Assembly (NCBI GenBank): GCA_903928115.1
Contig: CAIYPP010000048.1
Coordinates: 1 to 40,289, forward strand
Length of the DNA stretch: 40,289 nucleotides
Reading direction: 5' to 3'
Source: an uncultured Planctomycetota bacterium
GTDB taxonomy: Bacteria > Planctomycetota > UBA1135 > GCA-002686595
Shown here: piece by piece, positions 15,094 to 23,438 of the stretch
Numbering within the stretch: the stretch's first letter is position 1
Layout: every line of letters begins with the position of its first letter
Notes under the pieces: model-generated
Databases searched by the model: none
Seen by the model: only the letters and a program-made list of their open reading frames with translations
What the model was told of the DNA's origin: nothing
Position numbers and translations under genes: made by a program

Positions 15094-16070
15094 TTCGACG
15101 GTTCTCCTGTCGTCGCGACGAGCGTGATCTCGACGGCGAAGCCGCCGCCTTCGAGTTCCGTGAGCGCGCGGGCGTCCCCGCCCTGAGCCCGGGCGAGCTC
15201 GGACACGAGGAACAGCCCCAGTCCGACGCCCGGCCGCGTGCGCACGTTCTCGTCGCCACCGCGAACGAAGGCGTCGAAGATGCGGCGTGGATCGGCGCCC
15301 TTCAACCCCGGACCCCAGTCCCGCACGCGCAGCACAGCCTGCTTGCCGCGGCGCGACACGTCGATCGAGACGCGCGGGGCGGGTCCAGCGTACTTCACCG
15401 CATTGGAGACGAGGTTGCGCAGGATCGTTCGCAGTGCGGTGGAGTCGGCCTGTGCGAACAGGGCGCCTTCGCCGCCGAATTCGAGAACCGCCGTCGCGGT
15501 CTGCGGGTCATGCGCCAGCTCCGCGGCGACGTCGCGCACTTCCTTGGACAGATCTAGAGCGCGCAGCTGCACATCCGGCCCCGTGGTCGTCATGCGCGCC
15601 GTCACCAGCAGGCTCTCGACCATCTTCTGGAGACGATCGAGGTCCTGATGCGCGTGCCGCAGGTAACGCTCGCGCTTCTCACCTTCCGCACGACCGAGCT
15701 GGAGGCTCTCCACGTACAACTTGGCCGATGCGATCGGGCTCTTCAGCTCGTGCGTGACCGCAGAGAGGAAGTTGCGCTGCTGGCGGTGGACCGAGAGCTC
15801 CTTTTGGAGCGAGCGCACGACGAGGAACACGCTCGCGAGCAGGAGCAGGCCGAGGAAGGCGCCCTCGAAGACGAACATGCGCATGCTGTCGTCGGTCGCG
15901 GTTCGCAGCGCGGACTCGACCTCCGGCGAGAGCTCGACTCCGCGATCGCTCACGCGTCGCACGAGAAACTCACTCTGGTGCGCGAAGAAGAAGAGCCACC
16001 ACCCGAACACGAGCAGGTACAGCGCGACGACCGCGACGTACGAGTAGAGCTTGCGACGGGTAGGGTCCAC
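15090..16070 (-). CDS. Membrane sensor histidine kinase within the hem operon
   Basis: 326 residues. TM1 is about residues 10-29 (YVAVVALYLLVFGWWLFFF) and TM2 about 66-85; the roughly 36-residue loop between them would be the only periplasmic part. HisKA has phosphoacceptor H107 in FLSAVTHELKSPIASAKLYVESL. The HATPase domain has N box LVSNAVKYA, G1 RDWGPGLK and G2 GVGLGLFLVSELA. GTG 16070 begins 1 nt after the hemL stop, and the stop overlaps the response regulator in a GTGA, so this is a cognate pair. With so small an outside loop it may sense the membrane, a partner protein or a small ligand. Its location suggests control of heme synthesis, but no heme-binding motif is evident. Confidence 0.92.
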   Translation of the reverse strand: MDPTRRKLYSYVAVVALYLLVFGWWLFFFAHQSEFLVRRVSDRGVELSPEVESALRTATDDSMRMFVFEGAFLGLLLLASVFLVVRSLQKELSVHRQQRNFLSAVTHELKSPIASAKLYVESLQLGRAEGEKRERYLRHAHQDLDRLQKMVESLLVTARMTTTGPDVQLRALDLSKEVRDVAAELAHDPQTATAVLEFGGEGALFAQADSTALRTILRNLVSNAVKYAGPAPRVSIDVSRRGKQAVLRVRDWGPGLKGADPRRIFDAFVRGGDENVRTRPGVGLGLFLVSELARAQGGDARALTELEGGGFAVEITLVATTGEPSK

Positions 16071-16071
16071 T

Positions 16072-17355
16072 TCAGCTTTCCTTACGCACGGCTTCGAGCG
16101 CGCGCTCGAAGGCTTGCGACGCGCGCTCGATGTGCTCCGCGTCGTGTGCAAGGGAGACGAACGCCACTTCGTATGCCGACGGCGCCATCCACAGGCCGTT
16201 GTGCATCGCGTGGCGATGGATCTTGCCGTAGAGCTTCGCACCGCTCATGTCGACTTGGTGCCACGCGCGCGGCGGCGGACCCTTCTGGAGGCTGAGCCAC
16301 AGGATCGAGCCCATGCGCGCGACCGAGCCGACGATGTCGTAGCGCTCCATCGCGCGCTCGAAGCCGCGCTGCAGCATCGCGCCGCGCGCGTCGAGCTCGC
16401 GGTAGACCTGCTTGTCTTCGAGCAGCTTGAGCGTCGCGAGGCCCGCCGCCATCGCCACCGGATTGCCCGAGAGCGTTCCGGCCTGATACACGGGCCCGAG
16501 CGGGGCCACCTGCGTCATCAGCGCGTCCTTGGCGAGGTACGCGCCGACCGGCATGCCGCCTCCGACGATCTTCCCGAGCGTGACGATGTCGGGCTCGATA
16601 CCCGTGATCTCCGTCATGCCGCCCATCGCGACGCGCAGACCGCTGATCACTTCGTCGAAGATGAGCAGCGCGCCGTGCTCGCGCGTCAGCTTGCGCAGGT
16701 GCTCCAAGAACGAGCGGCGCTGCACGAGCAAGCCAGAGTTCGCTGGCAGGGGCTCGATGATCACGCACGCGATCTCCTTGCCCTTCTCCGCGAACAACGC
16801 ATCCGCCGCCTTCTCGTCGTCGAGCGGCAAGACCTCCGTCAGCTCGGCGAGCGCCGGCGGAATGCCCGCCGAGGAGGGAATGCCCAGCGTGGCGAGCCCT
16901 GAGCCGCCCTTCACGAGCAGGCTGTCGACGTGGCCGTGATAGCAGGCCTCGAACTTCACGATGCGCGAGCGCCCCGTCGCACCGCGCGCCAAGCGCACCG
17001 CGCTCATCACGGCCTCGGTGCCCGTCGAAACGAAGCGCACCTTGTCCGCCCAGTGGAAGCGGCACAGCACGGCTTCCGCCAGCATCACTTCGCGCTCGCA
17101 CGTCGCGCCGAACGAGAGTCCTTCGTACGCAGCACGCGCGATGGCCTCGACCACGGCGGGGTGCGAGTGACCGAGGATCATCGGACCCCACGAGCCGACC
17201 AAGTCCGTGTAGACCTTGCCGTCGACGTCGGTGATTTCCGCACCGCGCGCCTTGGCGACGATCGGCGGCTCGCCTCCGACGGCGAGGAACGCGCGCACGG
17301 GGCTCGAGACCCCGCCCGGCATGACCTTCTTCGCTCGTTCGAGCAGCGGGTGCAT
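16072..17355 (-). CDS. hemL: Glutamate-1-semialdehyde 2,1-aminomutase
   Basis: 427 residues, a class III PLP aminotransferase-fold enzyme. MPGGVSSPVRAF near the N-terminus, RFVSTGTEAVMSAVRLAR, KFEACYHGHVD, LIFDEVISGLR (D234 contacts PLP) and VTLGKIVGGGMPVGAY with Schiff-base K262 are diagnostic. It moves the amino group of glutamate-1-semialdehyde to give 5-aminolevulinate, directly after HemA. ATG 17355 shares one base with the hemB stop (TGATG). Its order after hemB rather than after hemA is unremarkable within one transcript. Confidence 0.96.
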   Translation of the reverse strand: MHPLLERAKKVMPGGVSSPVRAFLAVGGEPPIVAKARGAEITDVDGKVYTDLVGSWGPMILGHSHPAVVEAIARAAYEGLSFGATCEREVMLAEAVLCRFHWADKVRFVSTGTEAVMSAVRLARGATGRSRIVKFEACYHGHVDSLLVKGGSGLATLGIPSSAGIPPALAELTEVLPLDDEKAADALFAEKGKEIACVIIEPLPANSGLLVQRRSFLEHLRKLTREHGALLIFDEVISGLRVAMGGMTEITGIEPDIVTLGKIVGGGMPVGAYLAKDALMTQVAPLGPVYQAGTLSGNPVAMAAGLATLKLLEDKQVYRELDARGAMLQRGFERAMERYDIVGSVARMGSILWLSLQKGPPPRAWHQVDMSGAKLYGKIHRHAMHNGLWMAPSAYEVAFVSLAHDAEHIERASQAFERALEAVRKES

Positions 17356-18323
17356 CAGATCCAGCCCTTCTCGCGCGCCTCGCGTCCGTGGTAGCTGATG
17401 ACGAGGTCCGCTCCGGCGCGGAACATCGAGTTCAGGATCTCGCGCACGACGAGCTTCTCGTCGATCCAGCCGTTCGCAGCGGCGGCCTTCACCATCGAGT
17501 ACTCGCCCGATACGTTGTAGGCCGCGAGCGGGACCAGCGTGCGCTCCTTGATCGTGTGGATCACGTCGAGGTACGAGAGCGCGGGCTTCACCATCAGAAT
17601 GTCTGCGCCTTCCTGCTCGTCGAGCAGGCTCTCGCGCAGCGCCTCGCGCGCGTTGCGGTGGTCCATCTGATAGCTCTTGCGGTCGCCGGCCTTCGGCGCA
17701 CTGTCTGCGGCTTCTCGGAACGGCCCGTAGAACGCCGACGCGAACTTCGTCGAGTAGCTCATCAGCGCCGTATCGGAGTGCCCGCTCGCATCGAGCGTGG
17801 CGCGAATCGCGGCGACGCGGCCGTCCATCATGTCGCTCGGCGCGACGACGTCGGCGCCGGCCTTTGCGTGCGCGAGCGCCATCGCCGAGAGGATTGGGAG
17901 CGTCTCGTCGTTGAGCACCTTGCCATCGCGCAGCACGCCGCAGTGGCCGTGCTCGAGCGATCCGCACAAGCACACGTCGGTCATGATCACGATGCGCTCG
18001 GCGAAGCGCTCGCGCAGCGCGCGCACGGCGCGCGGCACGAGCCCGTTGGGATCGGTGGCGCTCGCTCCGCGCAGGTCCTTGTGCTCGGTGAGGCCGAAGA
18101 GCAGGTGGTTCGTGATGCCGAGGTCGAGGTCGCGGCCGACGCGCTCGACCAAGCGGGCGATACCCATGCGCTCGATGCCGGGCATCGACGAGATCGCTTG
18201 CACGCCCTGCGGATCCTCGATCACGAAATGCGGCTGGATCAGCTGGCTGACGCGGAACTGCGTCTCGGCGACGGCTTCGCGCAGGAGGGCGGTGGTGCGG
18301 AGTCGACGGGGTCGGATCTTCAT
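17355..18323 (-). CDS. hemB: Porphobilinogen synthase (delta-aminolevulinate dehydratase)
   Basis: 322 residues. Catalytic lysines are K193 (MSYSTKFASAFYGPFR) and K246 (ILMVKPALSYLDVI). The metal loop DVCLCGSLEHGHCG keeps three cysteines (C118, C120, C128), so this is the zinc-dependent type rather than the Mg-only type. It condenses two 5-aminolevulinate molecules to porphobilinogen in the cytoplasm. ATG 18323 overlaps the hemCD stop in an ATGA. Length and motifs are complete. Confidence 0.96.
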   Translation of the reverse strand: MKIRPRRLRTTALLREAVAETQFRVSQLIQPHFVIEDPQGVQAISSMPGIERMGIARLVERVGRDLDLGITNHLLFGLTEHKDLRGASATDPNGLVPRAVRALRERFAERIVIMTDVCLCGSLEHGHCGVLRDGKVLNDETLPILSAMALAHAKAGADVVAPSDMMDGRVAAIRATLDASGHSDTALMSYSTKFASAFYGPFREAADSAPKAGDRKSYQMDHRNAREALRESLLDEQEGADILMVKPALSYLDVIHTIKERTLVPLAAYNVSGEYSMVKAAAANGWIDEKLVVREILNSMFRAGADLVISYHGREAREKGWI

Positions 18324-19969
18324 CGTTGGGTCACTGCGTTCTTGGCGATGCGGTGGAGCTCGCGAACGAGCTCCTCGGTGATGGAGAGCGTGTTGCACGA
18401 AGGCTGCACGGCGTCGAGGCCTGCGGACTTCAGCGCCGCCGCCGTCGTGCCGCCGAGGCCGAAGCGCAGCGTCGAGCGTGCGGGGTTCGCGCGCTCCCAC
18501 GTGAGTGCAGCTTCGACTGCGGAGGGGCTCATGTAGACGCGCACGTCGACGTCGCGCGCGAGCGCCACGCCGTGCACGAGCTTCGTGCGGTAGATCGCGA
18601 GCTGTTCGAGCGGGATTTGCCGGGCATGGAGCGCCTCGGCGAGATCCGGCAAGGCGTCCTGCGCGCAGGGCCACAGAACCTTGGCGCCGTGGGGGACTTC
18701 GATGCGCCCCGCGAGCTCGCGCGCGCCGCCTTCTCCGACCCAGGTGGCTTCGAACCCCGCATCTGCGAGCTCGCGCGCGCTGGCCTTGCCGACAGCGGCG
18801 AAGCGAACGCCTGCCGCAACCGTGTGGCCCGCGAGCATGCGCGCGGCCTGACGGCTCGTGACCGCGACCACGTCGCCCGTGCGCGCCTTGGCGAGGAACG
18901 CAGCGAGGTCGACACCGTGCAGCGGCTCGACGTCGATCACGCGCTCCGCCGTTACATCCGCGCCGAGCGCCGCGAGACGCTCGCCGAGCTGCGATCCGTC
19001 GTGGGCCGAGCCCGCGAGCGCGACTTTCAGCCCGCAGAGCGGCCCCGTGCGCGTGGGACGCGCCGCCACGAGCTCTCCGAGCACGATTTTCATCGCCTCT
19101 TCCGGCGACTTGCCGTGCGCGACGACCCAGCGTGCGTGGGGCGCGCCCTTGGGGTGGCCCGCGCCGAGGAAGCCGTGGGCGACGAAACTCGCGCCGGAGC
19201 TGTCGCGCTGCACGGCGGCCGCGAGCGGCAGACTGCAGCCACCGCCCGCGCCGGAGAGCAGCGAGCGCTCGGCCGCAATCGCGCGTTCGGTCGCTTCGTC
19301 GTGCATCACCGAGCGACACAACTGGTAGACGGGTGCATCATCCGCGCGCACTTGGATCGCGAGCGCGCCTTGCGCAGGTGCGGGGACGAACGTCTCGATC
19401 GGGAGGTCGACGGCCACGAGTCCGTCGGTCGCGAGCTGGAGTCGGTCGAGTCCCGCAGCGGCGAGCACCACCGCGTCGTACACGCCTTCGCGCGCCTTGC
19501 GCACGCGCGTCGGCACGTTGCCGCGCAGGTCGAGCACCGCGAGGTCGGGCCGCAGCGTGCGCAGCTGTTCGAGACGCCGCGGCGCGCTCGTTCCGACGCG
19601 CGCGCCGAGCTTGAGCGGCAGGAACGGCGCAGATTCGTCGTAGGCGTCGGGGCGCACGAGCAGTCGCTCGTTGTGCGTCGCACGCGGAGGAACCGCGGCA
19701 ATGACGAGCCCCGGCGTCATTTCCGTCGGCAGGTCCTTGTGGCTGTGGACCGCGATGTCGACTTCGCGGTCGAGGAGCGCGCGCTCGATCTCTGCCGTGA
19801 AGAACGCCTTGCCTTCGACCTTCGAGAGCGGGACGTTGTCGATCAGGTCGCCCTTCGTCTTCAAGACGAGGATGTCGACCTTCGCGCCCGCGCTCTCGAG
19901 CCGCGACTTGACGTGATGGGCTTGCCACAGCGCGAGGTCCGAGCCGCGCGTTCCGATACGTACCTTCAA
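18320..19969 (-). CDS. hemCD: Fused hydroxymethylbilane synthase / uroporphyrinogen-III synthase
   Basis: 549 residues. Residues 1 to about 300 are HemC: IGTRGSDLALWQAHHV, catalytic D79 in VDIAVHSHKDLPTEM, APAQGALAIQVR and the cofactor cysteine C245 in GAGGGCSLPLAA. From about 312 to the end is HemD, starting GLKVALAGS and including DVVAVTSRQAARML, YRTKLV and VRVYMSPSAVEAAL. The single chain polymerises porphobilinogen into hydroxymethylbilane and closes it with ring-D inversion, which would channel an unstable intermediate. The start is TTG 19969, with GGAGG seven bases upstream; the TTG overlaps the hemA stop as TTGA. No earlier in-frame start gives the HemC N-terminus. Such fusions are known in some other bacteria. 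Confidence 0.92.
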   Translation of the reverse strand: MKVRIGTRGSDLALWQAHHVKSRLESAGAKVDILVLKTKGDLIDNVPLSKVEGKAFFTAEIERALLDREVDIAVHSHKDLPTEMTPGLVIAAVPPRATHNERLLVRPDAYDESAPFLPLKLGARVGTSAPRRLEQLRTLRPDLAVLDLRGNVPTRVRKAREGVYDAVVLAAAGLDRLQLATDGLVAVDLPIETFVPAPAQGALAIQVRADDAPVYQLCRSVMHDEATERAIAAERSLLSGAGGGCSLPLAAAVQRDSSGASFVAHGFLGAGHPKGAPHARWVVAHGKSPEEAMKIVLGELVAARPTRTGPLCGLKVALAGSAHDGSQLGERLAALGADVTAERVIDVEPLHGVDLAAFLAKARTGDVVAVTSRQAARMLAGHTVAAGVRFAAVGKASARELADAGFEATWVGEGGARELAGRIEVPHGAKVLWPCAQDALPDLAEALHARQIPLEQLAIYRTKLVHGVALARDVDVRVYMSPSAVEAALTWERANPARSTLRFGLGGTTAAALKSAGLDAVQPSCNTLSITEELVRELHRIAKNAVTQR

Positions 19970-21225
19970 GCTGCACCCTCCGCGCCGCCGTTGCTTCCAA
20001 ACAATGCCTTGTCGCTCGCCAGTCGCTTGATCGCGCTGATCGGCACGTGCGACACGCGCCCGAACGCGGTGCGCGCCCAATGTTCGATCGCGCGACGGTC
20101 GTCCGGCGGAATGTGGGCGAGGCGTCCCGTGAAGAGCTGCGACAGCTCCTTCTCGAAGACGCTCTCGGATTCGTTGCGCATCTCCGCGATCGTCTCGTTC
20201 AGCGCCGACTGTGCCGCGCGCCGCGTGAAGGACTCGAGCTTGCGCTCGATCATCGCCTCCGCTTGCGCTGCCGCCGCTGCCCGCAGCGCGCGATTGCCCT
20301 CGGCCGCCGCGCGCAGCTTCTCCATGTCGATCACCTCGACGCGCGCGTCGTCGATCGGCTCGACGTCGCGCGGCACTGCGAGGTCCACGGCGAGCAGCGA
20401 CCGTCGAAGCGGCGTCTGCGCCGCGAGTTCGACCAGCTTGGCGCGCTCGAACACGTAGCCGGGCATCGACGTCGCGGTGATGAGAACGTCGAAGCCGCCG
20501 CGCGAGGCGAGGAGCGCGTCGAGCGTCGTCGCCTGCGCGCCGCAGGTCGCCGCCAGTCGCTGCGCACGCTCCAAGGTGCGGTTCGCGACGAGCGCAATCT
20601 TCACCCCGTGATCCGCGGCGTTTTTCACGACCAGCTCGGCCATCGCACCCGCGCCGACGAGCGCGACACGCGGCATCGAGTTCGCGAAGCGACGCGCGAT
20701 CTCCTCGAGACCGATGCTGACGACCGACACCGGGATGCGCGAGAGCTCCGTGTCCGTGCGCACTTGCTTGCCGACTTGGAACGCGTGCTCGAAGAGCCCG
20801 CCGAGCAGACGCCCGACGAGCCCGGCGCGCTCGCAGCGCGCGTGTGCGTCGCGCACCTGCGCGAGGATCTGGTCTTCGCCGAGCACGACCGAGTCGAGCG
20901 AGCATGCGACGCGGAAGAGATGCCGCACCGCCGCCGAGCCCATGTGCACGTGCATGCGCGCGCGCACCGGATCGCCCTCGGCGAGCCCGAGCCGCCGCGC
21001 GACACACTCGCGGTCCGCTGCCTCGGGCAGGTGGCCAAGCTCGCGCGCGAAGATCACCTCGACGCGGTTGCAGGTCGTGAGCAACACGAGCTCGCTCGCA
21101 CCGAGCTCGTCGGCGAGCTCGCGCGCGCACAGCTCGAACTGCTCGGGCGACGGCCGCTGGAGGCGCTCGAGCCCCGCGACGTCGGTCTCCTGCAGCGACA
21201 GGCCCACGATCCCTATGCGTTCCAT
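19966..21225 (-). CDS. hemA: Glutamyl-tRNA reductase
   Basis: 419 residues. The nucleophile is C52 in LLTTCNRVEVI; GEDQILAQVRDAH and the NADPH-binding VALVGAGAMAELVVKNA follow, and the C-terminal helical dimerisation region (about 310-400) includes RAIEHWARTAFGRVSHVP. It reduces glutamyl-tRNA(Glu) to glutamate-1-semialdehyde and is the committed, usually regulated, step. It is first in the nine-gene operon, so the gap to hemH should contain the operon promoter. ATG 21225 is the only reasonable start. Uniquely in this operon it is followed by a TTG-started gene. Confidence 0.96.
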   Translation of the reverse strand: MERIGIVGLSLQETDVAGLERLQRPSPEQFELCARELADELGASELVLLTTCNRVEVIFARELGHLPEAADRECVARRLGLAEGDPVRARMHVHMGSAAVRHLFRVACSLDSVVLGEDQILAQVRDAHARCERAGLVGRLLGGLFEHAFQVGKQVRTDTELSRIPVSVVSIGLEEIARRFANSMPRVALVGAGAMAELVVKNAADHGVKIALVANRTLERAQRLAATCGAQATTLDALLASRGGFDVLITATSMPGYVFERAKLVELAAQTPLRRSLLAVDLAVPRDVEPIDDARVEVIDMEKLRAAAEGNRALRAAAAAQAEAMIERKLESFTRRAAQSALNETIAEMRNESESVFEKELSQLFTGRLAHIPPDDRRAIEHWARTAFGRVSHVPISAIKRLASDKALFGSNGGAEGAA

Positions 21226-21259
21226 GGCGAGCGCAGATTAGGCCGGTCGGATGGGGGCT

Positions 21260-21277
21260 CTGTCACCGCTCTGTCAC
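21260..21277. promoter_or_regulatory. Pho-box-like direct repeat between hemA and hemH
   Basis: CTGTCAC (21260-21266) is repeated exactly at 21271-21277 with a 4-nt spacer, a period of 11 bp. Counting flanking bases, GCTCTGTCAC occurs twice (21257-21266 and 21268-21277). The 7-4-7 layout and the CTGTCA core match the known PhoB box of Enterobacteria. It lies 35 nt upstream of hemA and 115 nt upstream of hemH. On the minus strand TAATCT (21237-21242) is a possible -10 for hemA. A target of the operon-encoded regulator, or of a separate PhoB, is inferred. Confidence 0.55.
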
Positions 21278-21391
21278 AGGACGAAAAAGTCTGCCTCGGC
21301 CGCGCGCTCGCCGGAAAACCCCTCCCGGCTCGAGGATCGGGGCAGACGCCCGCTGAAGGTCCGACCGCGCGGCTGCTACGCTCTTCATCCC

Positions 21392-22360
21392 ATGCATCCG
21401 ACCGGAGTGCTGCTCGTCAACGTCGGCTCCCCCGACGCGCCGGAAACTTCCGCCGTGCGCCGCTACTTGGCCGAGTTCCTCGGCGACCCCGCCGTGGTGC
21501 GGCTCCCACGCTGGTTCTGGCTGCCGCTCCTGCACGGAATCATCCTGCCGATTCGCGGCCCCAAGAGCGCGGCGCTGTACCGCAAGGTCTGGACGAGCGA
21601 GGGCTCGCCGCTGATCACGCTCTCTCAAGCCCAAGGCCGCGGCCTCGCCGCCGAGCTCGGCGACGGCTACCGCGTCGAGGTCGCGATGCGCTACGGCAAC
21701 CCGTCGATCGAGTCCGCGCTCGAGCGCCTCGCCGCCGCGGGTTGCCGCGATCTGATCCTTGCGCCGATGTTTCCGCAGTACAGCGGGACGACCAGCGGCA
21801 CCGTGGTCGACGCCGTCCGCGCGGCCCGTGCCCGCCGGGGCGAGGGCGAGCCGCTCGTCGTCAGCGCCTTCTTCGACGACCCCGACTACATCGCCGCGCT
21901 CGGCCACAGCGTCCGCTCGCGCGTGAACGACGCCGAGGTCGATCACTACGTGTTCAGCTTCCACGGCATCCCGCTGCGCTACGTCACGGCGGGGGATCCG
22001 TACCGCGAGCACTGCGAGCGCACCGCCGCGGCCCTCGCCAAGGACCTCGGCCTCCCCAAGGAGCGCTGGACCCTCGTCTACCAGTCGCGCTTCGGTCGCG
22101 AGGAGTGGCTGCGGCCCTACGCGGCCGAGGCCGTGCCCGAGCTCGCTATGACGCACAAGCGCGTCGTCGCGGCCTGCCCAGCCTTCACCACGGATTGTCT
22201 GGAGACACTGGAGGAGGTGCGCATGGAGCTCGGCCACGACTTCCGGGAGGCCGGTGGGCAGAGCTGGACGGTCGTGCCCTGCCTGAACGACGATCCGCAG
22301 TGGCTGCGGGCGCTCGCGGGGCTCGTCCGGCGCCGCCGCGTGCCGGCTCCGCTGCCCTGA
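21392..22360 (+). CDS. hemH: Ferrochelatase
   Basis: 322 residues. GVLLVNVGSPDAP is the standard opening. LAPMFPQYSGTTSGTV, the metal-site block YVFSFHGIPLRYV with H191, YQSRFGREEWLRPY and CPAFTTDCLETLEE with its conserved Glu are all present. It inserts Fe2+ into protoporphyrin IX; the coproporphyrin-using form (CpfC) is homologous but the operon carries hemN, so the protoporphyrin branch is more likely. ATG 21392 starts directly at the fold; the open frame reaches 21251 but that part covers the intergenic region. It diverges from hemA, so both may share one regulated promoter region. A small hairpin (22362-22378) follows the stop. Confidence 0.95.
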   Translation: MHPTGVLLVNVGSPDAPETSAVRRYLAEFLGDPAVVRLPRWFWLPLLHGIILPIRGPKSAALYRKVWTSEGSPLITLSQAQGRGLAAELGDGYRVEVAMRYGNPSIESALERLAAAGCRDLILAPMFPQYSGTTSGTVVDAVRAARARRGEGEPLVVSAFFDDPDYIAALGHSVRSRVNDAEVDHYVFSFHGIPLRYVTAGDPYREHCERTAAALAKDLGLPKERWTLVYQSRFGREEWLRPYAAEAVPELAMTHKRVVAACPAFTTDCLETLEEVRMELGHDFREAGGQSWTVVPCLNDDPQWLRALAGLVRRRRVPAPLP

Positions 22361-22529
22361 TGGCGCCTGCGATGCGCCGTCGCCGACCTCAAATGCAACT
22401 TCCTTATCCTAGCCCACGCCGCGAGCATCTTGTTCGGCTCCGCGGGGCTCCCGCGGGCCTCTCAGCGGGCGCACGGCCGCCTCGCGCCCGATAGAAATTG
22501 TCGCGCGCGCGTCGTAGGAAACGGTCGGC

Positions 22530-23153
22530 ATGAAAACCCTGCTCCTCGCCCTCCTCGCCGCCTGCCTCGCGAGCTGCTCGACCTTCTACGACGCTCGCTT
22601 CGCTCCCTCGCCGCTCGAGGTGAAGCTCGCCGATAGCGAGGTCTCTGGCCTCGAAGGCCGCGCGCTGATCTCCGTGCTCGGGGTGCGCCGGCCCGACCGC
22701 GAGACCGGCCGTCCCGCGCAGGTCGAGGTGATGATGCGGTTCGAGAACGAAGGCAGCGTGCCGTTCTCGCTCGACGCGGGCTCACTCCAACTCTCGACCG
22801 CGGACCTCTTCACGCTGCCCGCCGGCGAGCTCGTCCCGCAGGTGCCCGAGCCCGTCGAGCCCGGCGGTGCGCGCGAGGTGGCGGTGACGTTCCCGATCCC
22901 GCCTTCGAAGAGCTTCTACTCGCTCGATTGGCGCGGGCTGAACCTGCGCCTCATCCTGCGTTACGCCGAGCGTCGCAAGTTGGTCAGCGCGAGCTTCGAG
23001 CGCCTCTCCTACTACCCCTACGGCTACGGCTATGGCCCGTACTACTCGATGGGCTGGGGCTACGGGGGCTGGGGCTACGGCGCGTGGGGGTTCTGGGGCG
23101 GCGGGGCGCATGTGCGCTGCCAACCCTATGTCGGTCCGTTCCGCGGCTACTGA
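22530..23153 (+). CDS. Putative lipoprotein with Gly/Tyr/Trp-rich tail
   Basis: 207 residues. The signal KTLLLALLAACLASC has a lipobox ending at C16. The body (about 20-155) is probably beta-rich, with VEVMMRFENEGSVPFSLDAGSLQLS and VAVTFPIPPS resembling a single immunoglobulin-like or LEA-like sandwich; this is a guess from pattern. The tail, about residues 160-200, is a run of Gly, Tyr and Trp (GYGYGPYY, GWGYGGWGYG) that looks disordered or adhesive. It should be anchored to a membrane and face out of the cytoplasm. No close functional family is recognised. It follows hemH by 169 nt, a gap with no gene that includes a CCGCGG-rich inverted repeat. Confidence 0.8.
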   Translation: MKTLLLALLAACLASCSTFYDARFAPSPLEVKLADSEVSGLEGRALISVLGVRRPDRETGRPAQVEVMMRFENEGSVPFSLDAGSLQLSTADLFTLPAGELVPQVPEPVEPGGAREVAVTFPIPPSKSFYSLDWRGLNLRLILRYAERRKLVSASFERLSYYPYGYGYGPYYSMGWGYGGWGYGAWGFWGGGAHVRCQPYVGPFRGY

Positions 23154-23162
23154 GCGCGCGAC

Positions 23163-23288
23163 TTACAGGAGCCCGAACACGACGGCCGCGAGGGCGAGCC
23201 AGAGGACCATTCCGAGCGCGCGCTGAAAGCGGAGCTGCTGGCGCGCGGCGCCGGAGAACGACACGAGGGGGCGTTGAGTCGTGGTCAC
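23163..23288 (-). CDS. Possible small single-pass membrane protein
   Basis: 41 residues from GTG 23288. A basic N-terminal half is followed by a hydrophobic helix (ALGMVLWLALAAVVFGLL) that reaches the C-terminus, so a tail-anchored topology is possible. No Shine-Dalgarno is evident. It is convergent with the lipoprotein gene at 22530 and divergent from the CPCC-motif gene, in a slot otherwise lacking a gene. A longer reading on the same frame is antisense to neighbouring genes and is not believed. Support is only the composition and position. Confidence 0.35.
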   Translation of the reverse strand: MTTTQRPLVSFSGAARQQLRFQRALGMVLWLALAAVVFGLL

Positions 23289-23438
23289 TGCCCGCAACGT
23301 ACGAAGGAAACCGCAGCTTCGTTTCGGATCCTTTTCCGATTTTTCAGCAATCCCACAAACGAGCCTCATTTCCCGCGGATGGTTCTCCTCGGCGCAAACG
23401 CCATGATGGGAGCCGACACCGGTGAACCGCACGACACC
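23289..23438. promoter_or_regulatory. AT-richer divergent intergenic region
   Basis: Within this 150-nt gap, 23318-23370 is clearly richer in A and T than its surroundings (for example CCTTTTCCGATTTTTCAGC), which is typical of promoters in a high-GC genome. A short inverted repeat TCGGA (23324-23328) / TCCGA (23335-23339) is present. No reliable -35/-10 pair can be assigned. Confidence 0.3.
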
